DNA from: Deltaproteobacteria bacterium | GTDB taxonomy: Bacteria > Desulfobacterota > Desulfobacteria > Desulfobacterales > JAFDCJ01 | Assembly: GCA_024277475.1 (NCBI GenBank) | Contig: JAJRVC010000154.1 | Coordinates: 1-5,351 of the forward strand | Length of the DNA: 5,351 nt | Direction of reading: 5' to 3' | Part shown: positions 1 to 5,330 of the stretch, piece by piece | How positions within the stretch are numbered: position 1 is the stretch's first letter | How the letters are laid out: each line of letters begins with the position of its first letter | Translations under genes and position numbers: made by a program | Notes under the pieces: generated by a model | Seen by the model: only the letters and a program-made list of their open reading frames with translations | Databases searched by the model: none | Told to the model about the DNA's origin: nothing

Positions 1-313
1 GGAAACAGGGGGTTGTGTTTTTGTTCTCCAAAGAAAAAGGGACACGGTGTTAACGGGGGTGTAAGAATTCTCATTATGTTGCATAAGAGGCCCGGACAAA
101 ACGTGGTTTTATAGGGGGGCGCGGACAAAATCGATCTGTTTTCAATTGAGAATAAATGAGAAATTCTGGGAAAAATCGAGCAGAAAATGAGAATACCGCA
201 CCACTATATGTTGTGGTATGGGAATTAAACCCGAGCCCGCCCACAGCAGTACTTATATTTTAACCCGTTACCACATTGTATTCTTCCAACTAAATCGACG
301 GGTTTAAGCAGCT
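1..313. other. A/T-rich left flank without a gene; clustered short repeats
   Basis: I see no credible coding region, tRNA or CRISPR here. The stretch lies just downstream of the stop codon of the methylase-nuclease gene. It holds several short repeats: the core AATGAGAA occurs at 155-162 and 186-193 on the plus strand and inverted within 65-75, a related TTGAGAAT lies at 146-153, and CGGACAAAA occurs twice (93-101 and 122-130). A nine-base inverted repeat, TTAAACCCG at 225-233 and CGGGTTTAA at 299-307, lies near the gene end, with a third related AACCCGT at 262-268. Repeated sites in both orientations close together are typical of transposase binding sites at element ends, but no transposase gene is present to confirm it. 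Confidence 0.45.
60..194. repeat. Cluster of AATGAGAA-type and CGGACAAAA repeats, possible mobile-element end
   Basis: What is seen: AATGAGAATTC on the minus strand (65-75), AATGAGAAATTC (155-166), AATGAGAAT (186-194), TTGAGAAT (146-153), and the direct pair CGGACAAAA 29 bases apart (93-101, 122-130). TGT at 60-62 precedes the first copy. TGT-type termini with several internal repeats are known from IS21-like and Tn7/Tni-like elements. Assigning this to such an element is inference, since neither a second end nor a target duplication is visible. Confidence 0.35.
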
Positions 314-1207
314 TCAGTTCAATTCTAGGTTTTTCTGAGTCTCTTTCGTTGCACTCTGTTTCTTTTTTGCTTTTTTGAAACTCACGTTTGATTGCCAGGG
401 TGAAGGGAAATCGATCCCTTTACCGTCCAGTAGTTCAGTTACAGTTAATATCTGCAATTTGGGATGTCTGCTGCCCCAAGATTTAGACTCATAAAAGCCT
501 GCACTGGCAGCCTCGCTTCTCATAGGAGCAGTAGGTCGCTGGAGCGTTATCAATACTCCGATCTCGGCCTTCTCTCGATCCACTACTCCACGAAGATCTC
601 TCATATGTGCGACGCCAGTTTTACCCGACTTCACCGAGATCACTATTTGTTTAGTTGCACCGCTTGCGTCATCGTGAAAATAGAGTCGACCATCGATACC
701 CTTATCGGCACCTCTCTTCTGCTGGGTGGGCTGAGCTTCAACCAGACTCAACGCCCAAAACTCAAACTCAAAAGCATCTTCTTTAGCTAAGGCCTCAGCG
801 TCCTGGACCGTCACCGGCATCCCGTGCACTTCGTATTCTTTTTTGATTTTATTACCGAAAGAGTCTCTTAAACGGTAGCGCATAAGAGCGATTGATAAAT
901 GCGTAATATCGATACCAATCCAACGGCGTTTCATATTGTGAGCCGCCACGATCGATGTGCCACAGCCGCAGAATGGATCCAGAACCAAATCGTTCTTTCG
1001 AGTGGTAGCCTCAATTATTCTTTCCAGCAAAGCTTCAGGTTTCTGCGTGGGATACGGCAATCTTTCGGCGGCGTGTGATTGTAACGGTTTTATATCACTC
1101 CAAACAGTATTAACCGGGTTCCCAAGCATTTCATCTAAGTATCTTTTGTAGGTGGGTACAGTCCCTGGTTTATGGACAACTCTACCTTCTTTATCTGCTT
1201 GCTCCAT
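314..1207 (-). CDS. C-terminal part: cofactor-binding half of methyltransferase plus Mrr-like endonuclease domain
   Basis: The sequence from ATG 1205-1207 gives 297 residues; coding-like sequence runs back to the TAA at 1250. In restored numbering, YPTQKP (296-301) and DPFCGCGTS (321-329) form the S-adenosylmethionine-binding motif I region, followed by WIGIDIT (340-346). From about 390 a second domain appears: RGADKGIDG (409-417) and IVISVKSGK (432-440), with D416 and K437 placed like the PD-(D/E)xK residues of Mrr-type nucleases. Ser435 sits where Mrr proteins often have Gln or Glu. DLRGVVDREKAEIGVLIT (448-465) is also characteristic of this fused family as I know it. The C-terminus is Lys-rich. 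AAAGAA before the ATG could allow weak reinitiation, but this fragment lacks the DPPF catalytic motif. Confidence 0.82.
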   Translation of the reverse strand: MEQADKEGRVVHKPGTVPTYKRYLDEMLGNPVNTVWSDIKPLQSHAAERLPYPTQKPEALLERIIEATTRKNDLVLDPFCGCGTSIVAAHNMKRRWIGIDITHLSIALMRYRLRDSFGNKIKKEYEVHGMPVTVQDAEALAKEDAFEFEFWALSLVEAQPTQQKRGADKGIDGRLYFHDDASGATKQIVISVKSGKTGVAHMRDLRGVVDREKAEIGVLITLQRPTAPMRSEAASAGFYESKSWGSRHPKLQILTVTELLDGKGIDFPSPWQSNVSFKKAKKKQSATKETQKNLELN

Positions 1208-1249
1208 TCTTTCTTTGGTCCAACGCCAAACTCTCGTTACACCTTTAAA

Positions 1250-1939
1250 TTAGTAAGTTAGGTTGGGCCTATTTTTATTAGGATTTGTTAAATCGCCAAG
1301 TCTGTATCTTCTTCCAGTTTCAGGTTCAATAAAGCGATAAAATTTGTCTAAATACTCTTGTGAATGAGGCTTATATACCATTGAAAATGCGCTATCTTCC
1401 GATCGGCTGTAAAACAGAATTACATCATGAGAGTTTGCGAATCTGATGGCAGTATGGGATTTAGAACCGGAGCGCTCCCAAATTATTTCATTTCTGAAGT
1501 TCACTGGGCCGAAAATAGCATCCATAAGCAGTTTTAAGTAATGGCTCGCTGTCGGATCGCAATGAAGAAAAATGCTACCAGTCGGCTTTAGGACCCGTCT
1601 CAGCTCTATCAATCGGGGTGCCATCATCGCCAGATAAGCCAGCATATCGTTCTCGCCGATCATCTGACGGAAGGCTTGCATTGTTTTGGAAGCTTCTGTG
1701 TCATGGCCTTCGACCACCTCGCGGAAAGATTCAGCGGCAGCCATATCCCAACGCCAAGTGTCCTCGAATGCTTTAATCTGAGCGGCGGCCCGCGATCCAT
1801 TTTTTTCGGAGAACAGAACGTTATAATCTTGGTTGGAATTGAACGGCGGATCCAAGTAAACCAGATCCACCGACACATCATTGATGTAATTGCGCAGTAT
1901 CTCCAGATTGTCACCAAAATAGAGCTGGTTATTCGACAT
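1250..1939 (-). CDS. N-terminal part of N6/N4 DNA methyltransferase (catalytic motif IV half)
   Basis: This 229-residue fragment would hold the catalytic half of an S-adenosylmethionine-dependent DNA amino-methyltransferase that methylates adenine N6 or cytosine N4. The motif DPPF is at residues 30-33, following YFGDNLEIL and VDLVYL, and is followed by NSNQDYNVLF. These are hallmarks of the N6_N4_Mtase family. Motif IV coming before motif I marks the beta class. RLIELRRVLKPTGSIFLHCDPTAS-type sequence at about 110-132 and IIWERSGS further on also fit. The fragment ends at TAA just after NRPNLTY and lacks the cofactor-binding FxGxG motif, so it should be inactive alone. The ATG at 1937-1939 has only a weak upstream GGAT. 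No clear promoter was found in the 83-base gap before it, so it may be read from the repressor-peptidase transcript. Confidence 0.85.
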   Translation of the reverse strand: MSNNQLYFGDNLEILRNYINDVSVDLVYLDPPFNSNQDYNVLFSEKNGSRAAAQIKAFEDTWRWDMAAAESFREVVEGHDTEASKTMQAFRQMIGENDMLAYLAMMAPRLIELRRVLKPTGSIFLHCDPTASHYLKLLMDAIFGPVNFRNEIIWERSGSKSHTAIRFANSHDVILFYSRSEDSAFSMVYKPHSQEYLDKFYRFIEPETGRRYRLGDLTNPNKNRPNLTY

Positions 1940-2022
1940 TAGATATTATCCGTTGGTTACTTGTTATAGGCGCCCCGGCTTTAACCGCCAGCAGAATCCT
2001 CGATGTTTGCTCCTTGAAGGGC

Positions 2023-2805
2023 TTAATACTCAGGGAAAGGGTAGATGTCGTCTGTGAATTCGTCCGGCTCGAAGTCTGTGTATTCAGTTGGCTCGGTAAA
2101 GAGAATGATCCGTTTCCAGTCGCCCTCAAATATCGGGTAGCCCTTGAGCCGCACGGGGATAAACTGGCCCCGATCCCGGATCGTGCCTCCCTCCACCACC
2201 ACCTCGCCCCTGCTGGAAATCTTGTCAACCAGCATCTTCTCCGCGCTGCGCAGACTTTTGGGCCGACGATCGTTGGCCGTGAATTTGTCCGTCACTCGCT
2301 TGTTGCCACGGCCGTCATCATCGTAGATCGTGACGATGAACGGGCGCAGGCTGGCCAGGCGGCGAGCGATCAGCTCATTGCTGGCCGTGGAGTAAATGTC
2401 TTTCAGGCGGAGCAGATCGTAATCGCAGGCGATGGCGTCCTCCCTGAACCACTGGTGTGGAATCAGCAGCAGCGAGGCAAACTTGTTGCAAAAATACTCC
2501 AAACGCTCGCCCAGGGTGGGATCTCCCTGGTGGTGCTCCTCTTGAGCCCAATACACATGGGCTACTTCATGCGCGATCAGAAAATTGCGCCGTTCCGCAC
2601 GGAGTTCAGACCTTACCACTAGTCTGGTCTCCCCATCCTTTTCGTCCTCCTCGATCGCGCAATCGGACGAATAGTGACTCCGCTGTTCCACGGTTAACCC
2701 GAGATACATGGCGACTCTCACCGGATCCACCGGGGGCGATTCTATGCCCGCCTGCTTTAGGAGCCAGAACGTTATATCACGGACTTTTGGGAAACTACTG
2801 TTCAC
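2023..2805 (-). CDS. ImmA/IrrE family zinc metallopeptidase
   Basis: A 260-residue protein of the ImmA/IrrE (COG2856, Peptidase_M78) family, which in mobile elements cleaves the partner repressor to trigger induction. The zinc-binding HEVAH is at residues 79-83 in FLIAHEVAHVYW. The distal part, LEYFCNKFASLLLIP (102-116), matches the usual E..AN.FA..LLMP block, with E103 the likely third ligand. The N-terminus (VRDITFWLLKQAGI, VDPVRVAMYLGL) is also typical. Residues about 165-260 form an extension with an acidic, aromatic end. I chose GTG at 2803-2805 because upstream residues in this frame are only the shadow of the repressor gene. It overlaps the repressor end by 11 bases, suggesting translational coupling, and no strong ribosome site is seen. 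All recognisable catalytic residues are present. Confidence 0.88.
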   Translation of the reverse strand: MNSSFPKVRDITFWLLKQAGIESPPVDPVRVAMYLGLTVEQRSHYSSDCAIEEDEKDGETRLVVRSELRAERRNFLIAHEVAHVYWAQEEHHQGDPTLGERLEYFCNKFASLLLIPHQWFREDAIACDYDLLRLKDIYSTASNELIARRLASLRPFIVTIYDDDGRGNKRVTDKFTANDRRPKSLRSAEKMLVDKISSRGEVVVEGGTIRDRGQFIPVRLKGYPIFEGDWKRIILFTEPTEYTDFEPDEFTDDIYPFPEY

Positions 2806-3901
2806 CGTCGAATAATAGCTGTTTAAGTTTTTTGGTGCCCTCAGGACCTTCGAGAATTTGCCGCAGCCGATCCGCAACGTGCGGCTCTTGGCCAAACAGG
2901 TCCTTGATATCCGAGACCAAGCGCCGGCGCTCCCGGAGGCGCTCGATTTCGCCCAGCACGCCCTCCTTCGATACACCGCCGGAAAAGCCCAGGTGCAGCT
3001 CGCAGAAATCTTCCTCGTCGCGCTCGGAGATGTCCACTTCCGGGTAGTTTTCCCGGAGCCAGTTGATGGTTTCCTTATTCCTCCGATAACGATCCAGATC
3101 CGGGATACGTTTCCTGCGCTCCTCTTCGAGCTCCTCACGCAACCGGGCCGATTCCTCGATGGCCTGGTCAAGTAGTTTTTTGTAGCGTTCCGTGGCGGTA
3201 CCATTATCCGCAGTCATCCTGAGATTGGGGCGGGATTTTTTGTTGTAGCTGCCAACAACGGTAAGCTCGTCGGCGGGATTACCCTGCTCTGTATCAGCGG
3301 CACTCTCCCGCAGCTCGGCCAGCTCCTTTTTTAGCTTCCGGTTTTTCCGTTTTTCATCATAGTACTGCTCTTCACCAATTCTGATTTTCTGACGGAGAGC
3401 TGCAACCATTTTTTTCAAATCATCACGGTCAGATTGTAAAGCGACGAAGCCGCCAGCCAGCCCCTTATATAATGTATACTGATAGTACTTGTCCCGACTG
3501 GCTTCAATCAAGTGATCTAAAATTATACCGGCGCGGGGATCGTCCGCAATTTGATCAATGTATCGCTTTACCAACCCCGCCTTCTCAATTGGATCATCAG
3601 GATACTCGCCATCCTCACGCTTCTGATCCACAACAATCGAATTAAATACATGCTGATCCTCGTAGGTTTCCCAGGGGGCTGGCCCCAAGCCACCTCGAAC
3701 CCAGTTGGGATCAATGCCGAACTTTTTCTGGAAGCGTAACGCCAGGTTGCTGGATGCCGGCCGCTCACCCGATTCAACCATGCTCAATAATGAACGCGAG
3801 ACACCAAGCTCTTCAGCGAGCTGGGTAGTATTGAGTGGGCGTCCAACTTTATTTGAAATATGCAGGCGCAAGCGGACAAATCTATTTTGCATTTTTTCCA
3901 T
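2795..3901 (-). CDS. XRE-family phage repressor with long coiled-coil C-terminal region
   Basis: A 368-residue likely lysogeny repressor. A helix-turn-helix domain spans residues 24-62 (TTQLAEELGVSRSLLSMVESGERPASS in two parts, then LALRFQKKFGI), followed by DPNWVRGGLGPAPW, as in CI-type phage repressors. Beyond residue 100 the protein is unusual: charged, probably helical and coiled-coil stretches at about 155-200 and 237-267 with a polar linker between. No Ser/Lys S24 (LexA/CI) self-cleavage domain is visible. With the overlapping ImmA-type gene, this suggests induction by peptidase cleavage. I prefer ATG at 3899-3901, preceded by AAGAG five bases upstream, over GTG at 3914-3916, which has no ribosome site and lies inside the operator. 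It is divergent from the Cro-like gene. Confidence 0.83.
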   Translation of the reverse strand: MEKMQNRFVRLRLHISNKVGRPLNTTQLAEELGVSRSLLSMVESGERPASSNLALRFQKKFGIDPNWVRGGLGPAPWETYEDQHVFNSIVVDQKREDGEYPDDPIEKAGLVKRYIDQIADDPRAGIILDHLIEASRDKYYQYTLYKGLAGGFVALQSDRDDLKKMVAALRQKIRIGEEQYYDEKRKNRKLKKELAELRESAADTEQGNPADELTVVGSYNKKSRPNLRMTADNGTATERYKKLLDQAIEESARLREELEEERRKRIPDLDRYRRNKETINWLRENYPEVDISERDEEDFCELHLGFSGGVSKEGVLGEIERLRERRRLVSDIKDLFGQEPHVADRLRQILEGPEGTKKLKQLLFDGEQ

Positions 3902-3909
3902 ATTAACTC

Positions 3910-3938
3910 TTGACACGTCACAAACGTGACGATATGTT
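3910..3938 (+). promoter_or_regulatory. Rightward early promoter
   Basis: A perfect -35 TTGACA (3910-3915) and a -10 TATGTT (3933-3938, four of six matches to consensus) are separated by exactly 17 bases. Transcription would begin near 3945 and give a leader of about 43 bases to the ATG at 3988. The spacer is filled by an inverted-repeat operator, so a bound repressor would block polymerase. The arrangement resembles the PR promoters of lambdoid phages and sits between divergent repressor and Cro-like genes. Confidence 0.75.
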
Positions 3939-3951
3939 CAATATAGTGACG
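3911..3951. promoter_or_regulatory. Probable repressor operator: inverted and direct GTGACG half-sites
   Basis: CGTCAC (3916-3921), AAAC, GTGACG (3926-3931) form a perfect six-base inverted repeat with a four-base spacer between -35 and -10 of the rightward promoter. Another GTGACG lies at 3946-3951 near the expected transcription start, and TGAC at 3911-3914 pairs with GTCA at 3917-3920. At least four half-sites thus fall within 41 bases. The likely binders are the XRE repressor and the Cro-like protein; which one uses which site is inference. I did not find CGTCAC or GTGACG clusters elsewhere in the window. Confidence 0.7.
3940..3945 (-). promoter_or_regulatory. Possible -10 of leftward repressor promoter
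   Basis: TATATT on the minus strand (3940-3945) is a plausible -10 for the repressor gene, with initiation near 3933 inside the operator. The base region 17 upstream (AGAGAA) does not match a -35, so this promoter would be weak or need an activator. The CII-type regulator at the right end is one candidate, but that is speculation. Confidence 0.3.
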
Positions 3952-3987
3952 TTGCTCTTTTTTTCTCTCGCACAAACAGGCGTTCCG

Positions 3988-4209
3988 ATGCAAGCGCAGT
4001 TATTCCCCTCCAAGGAATTGAAGGTACAGTTGGTAATTCACGACCTGACTGTATCAGATATAGCCCGGCACCTGGGGAAAAACCGATCCACAGTTTCACA
4101 GGTGTTGCACAACTTCAATAAAACACCCAGGATCAGGGTCTTCCTGGAGCGAATTCTCGACGACATGCGCGCCGGAAAATTTACCAAGCTGGAGGACTAC
4201 CATGCCTGA
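3988..4209 (+). CDS. Small Cro/Ner-like helix-turn-helix regulator
   Basis: A 73-residue DNA-binding protein, the first gene after the rightward promoter. Residues 21-41 (TVSDIARHLG, KNRSTVSQVLH) form a clear helix-turn-helix, with IARHLG as the first helix and STVSQVL as recognition helix, followed by TPRIRVFLERIL as a closing helix. Size and place divergent from the repressor suggest a Cro or Ner role: shutting off repressor synthesis or damping early transcription. I chose ATG 3988 because it follows AGG (3978-3980) seven bases upstream and lies after the expected transcription start. Earlier in-frame starts (TTG 3910, ATG 3934) fall within the promoter hexamers. The specific family is uncertain: it could also be grouped with short XRE or LacI-type helix-turn-helix proteins. 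Confidence 0.78.
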   Translation: MQAQLFPSKELKVQLVIHDLTVSDIARHLGKNRSTVSQVLHNFNKTPRIRVFLERILDDMRAGKFTKLEDYHA

Positions 4210-4240
4210 CCAGCTTTTATTGTTACACCACTCACCATAA
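4202..4240 (+). CDS. Possible micro-ORF (12 codons) between Cro-like and 76-residue genes
   Basis: ATG at 4202 is preceded by a strong ribosome site GGAGG (4191-4195) six bases upstream, inside the end of the Cro-like gene, which it overlaps by eight bases. It would encode MPDQLLLLHHSP and ends at TAA 4238-4240, nine bases before the next ATG. It is in the same frame as the 76-residue gene, separated by that one stop and three codons. It might be a leader peptide that couples translation, with four consecutive leucines using three different codons (CTT, TTA, TTG, TTA), or chance. Confidence 0.3.
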   Translation: MPDQLLLLHHSP

Positions 4241-4249
4241 GGGGCACTG

Positions 4250-4480
4250 ATGAGCGATGCAAAGAATACGGACAGCGCGTCCATCATGGACGAATTCGAG
4301 ACGGCAAGCACTTACAGCTCATGGGGTGAAAAAGCCAAAAAGATCAGACGAGGCGCAACCGGTTACGCCAAGGACAACCCGGAGAACAAGCACTTGCCGC
4401 TGATCTCCGAGCGGGCCGCCGAGCTGGAAAAAGCGATAAAAGACGCGCTACGCGAAGTCGGCACCCTCGCTCTCTGGTAA
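4250..4480 (+). CDS. Hypothetical 76-residue early protein
   Basis: I do not recognise this protein. The ATG at 4250 has a good ribosome site (AAGGGG at 4239-4244, five bases upstream), and the gene is 40 bases after the Cro-like gene on the same strand, so both are probably co-transcribed from the early promoter. The product is polar with no membrane segment. It has an acidic Ser/Thr-rich N-terminus (to about 24), a basic patch KAKKIRRG (about 28-35), and an amphipathic helix ERAAELEKAIKDALREV (54-70). Its stop codon directly abuts the stop of the opposite-strand gene. It could be a small early regulator or inhibitor, but nothing in the sequence decides this. Confidence 0.6.
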   Translation: MSDAKNTDSASIMDEFETASTYSSWGEKAKKIRRGATGYAKDNPENKHLPLISERAAELEKAIKDALREVGTLALW

Positions 4481-4687
4481 TCAGATGTTTGGCTCAATCG
4501 GGCGGGACTGGTCCGCGAGCAGCTTGCGCAGGTCCGGTTCCGCCCGAGAGACAAGATTGAAAGCGCGTTTGAGATCAAGTGGAATTTCATCATCGCGAAA
4601 ATCTTCGTACTTCCCGGCGGCGGCATTGCCGGCCACCAGGACAGAAGCGGCGAGCAGCAGAGTGTTGAAATCCTTTTCAGCAGGCAT
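4481..4687 (-). CDS. Hypothetical 68-residue protein, opposite to the early operon
   Basis: I do not recognise this protein. ATG at 4685-4687 follows GGGAG seven to eight bases upstream, and a consensus -10 lies about 48 bases upstream. An in-frame upstream ATG (4729) would start within the expected transcription start region and add a phenylalanine-rich stretch, so I rejected it. Residues 8-25 (NTLLLAASVLVAGNAAAG) are hydrophobic and could be a short membrane segment or signal-like helix. The rest is charged (YEDFRDDEIPLDLKRAF, RAEPDLRKLLADQ). It runs in the repressor direction within a region of rightward early genes, so it could be expressed in the lysogen as a moron-type gene. The opposite strand here encodes only Ser/Arg-rich shadow sequence, which supports the minus frame. 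Confidence 0.55.
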   Translation of the reverse strand: MPAEKDFNTLLLAASVLVAGNAAAGKYEDFRDDEIPLDLKRAFNLVSRAEPDLRKLLADQSRPIEPNI

Positions 4688-4734
4688 GGCGATCTCCCGG
4701 CGGGGAAAAATAAAAAAGAAATCAATCACGGTTA

Positions 4735-4763
4735 ATTATACCAACGCTTTACAGGCGACACAA
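4735..4763 (-). promoter_or_regulatory. Leftward promoter for the 68-residue gene
   Basis: On the minus strand, TTGTGT (4758-4763) and a perfect TATAAT (4735-4740) are spaced 17 bases. Transcription would start near 4728 and give a leader of about 40 bases with a T-rich stretch before the ribosome site. The -10 lies inside GGTTAATTATACC (4730-4742), an imperfect palindrome that could bind a regulator. Confidence 0.6.
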
Positions 4764-4849
4764 GCATTAGGGAAAATTTTGTTTTACGGGTACCGGCAAT
4801 TTTTTTAAAAGTGGCAACTGAAAATGATCGTTTTTTCAGGGGGGCGCAA

Positions 4850-5329
4850 ATGGCACGCAGCAGGCGGCACAGCAGCACCACCGAGGAAATCCTGCACAGG
4901 ATGATCGCTCGCAACCCGGACTACTCGGTGGCGCAGTTGGCGGAGGAACTGGGCAAGCGTGAATACGTGCTCTACGAGTGGGGCAACCCCAACCAGGATC
5001 GGCAGTTTCCGCTGGCGATGCTGCTGCCGCTGACCAGGGTTACCGGCGATATATCCCTGATCGAACACCTGGCGGCGAGCGTGGGCCTGGTGGTGAGCCG
5101 GGTGCGCAAGCGGGGCAAGGGCCGGCTGGAACAAATAGAGGACCTGCAGGAGTGCCTGGAGCGGTTTGCCGAGCTGCTGAAAACCCTGGCGCTGGTGTTC
5201 CGTGACCAGGAGAAAGTGGACAAGCGGGCGGTGTTGGCGGAGATCGACAGGTTTATGAGCACCTTGGCGGGGATCCGGCAGGACGTAGACAATTTGAGCG
5301 ACCAGCTCGACCTGGGACTGGAGGAGTAA
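4850..5329 (+). CDS. Phage regulatory protein, CII/CP76-like
   Basis: A 159-residue protein resembling the Phage_CP76 (phage regulatory CII) family of DNA-binding proteins found in temperate phages. Residues 26-45 (SVAQLAEELGKREYVLYEWG) form the helix-turn-helix. NPNQDRQFPLAMLLPLTR and VTGDISLIEHLAASVGLVV (46-82) match the family pattern in which a NP..DR.. segment is followed by a 'tgD..iie.la...g' block. Residues about 92-155 are helical and heptad-like (LEQIEDLQECLERFAELLKT), probably a coiled coil for oligomerisation. ATG 4850 follows GGGGGG (4839-4844) and is preferred over GTG 4811. Its base composition is clearly G/C-richer than the left part of the window. The next gene begins one base after its stop, so it starts or belongs to an operon. 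The link to lambda CII-type activation of the lysogenic promoter is by family name only. Confidence 0.75.
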   Translation: MARSRRHSSTTEEILHRMIARNPDYSVAQLAEELGKREYVLYEWGNPNQDRQFPLAMLLPLTRVTGDISLIEHLAASVGLVVSRVRKRGKGRLEQIEDLQECLERFAELLKTLALVFRDQEKVDKRAVLAEIDRFMSTLAGIRQDVDNLSDQLDLGLEE

Positions 5330-5330
5330 G

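Larger units (their letters stand above)
314..1939 (-). pseudogene. DNA methyltransferase / Mrr-like nuclease fusion, interrupted by one in-frame stop
   Basis: The two halves listed below are in the same reading frame (244 codons between the two ATGs). Only one TAA at 1250-1252 separates them, and the codons after it read on as a plausible protein (FKGVTRVWRWTKER then M245). The restored product would be 541 residues, which from memory is about normal for the family of fused beta-class methyltransferases with a C-terminal restriction-endonuclease-like domain. That family usually has Glu at the stop position (LTYEF..GVTRVW), so one G-to-T change (GAA to TAA) would explain it. Alternatives are a sequencing error, stop readthrough, or a split enzyme made of two polypeptides. 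The gene lies 83 bases downstream of the metallopeptidase gene on the same strand. Confidence 0.75.

Noticed and set aside
200..217. ACCAC-TATATGTT-GTGGT hairpin
   Set aside because: Only a five-base stem with no T-tract; too weak to call a terminator.
464..790. Plus-strand open frame of 108 codons
   Set aside because: Lies antisense to the recognisable nuclease domain and shows no protein-like motif.
2014..2622. Plus-strand open frame of 202 codons
   Set aside because: Antisense to the metallopeptidase, whose HEVAH and distal motifs leave no doubt about the coding strand.
2806..3204. Upstream extension of the metallopeptidase frame to 3204 (393 residues)
   Set aside because: The added residues are Arg/Ser/Trp-rich and antiparallel to no known domain; they are the out-of-frame shadow of the repressor gene.
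3910..3987. Longer N-terminus for the Cro-like protein (TTG 3910 or ATG 3934)
   Set aside because: These starts coincide with the -35 and -10 of the promoter, upstream of the expected transcript start.
4498..4547. Intrinsic terminator
   Set aside because: The stem has a long loop and no T-run on either strand; kept only as a low-interest structure.
4363..4725. Minus-strand open frame of 120 codons
   Set aside because: It overlaps both small genes out of frame, and its Ser- and Cys-rich sequence has no ribosome site as good as that of the 68-residue gene.
4485..4808. Plus-strand open frame of 107 codons
   Set aside because: Ser/Arg-rich sequence typical of the complement of a real gene; the minus frame has a ribosome site and promoter.
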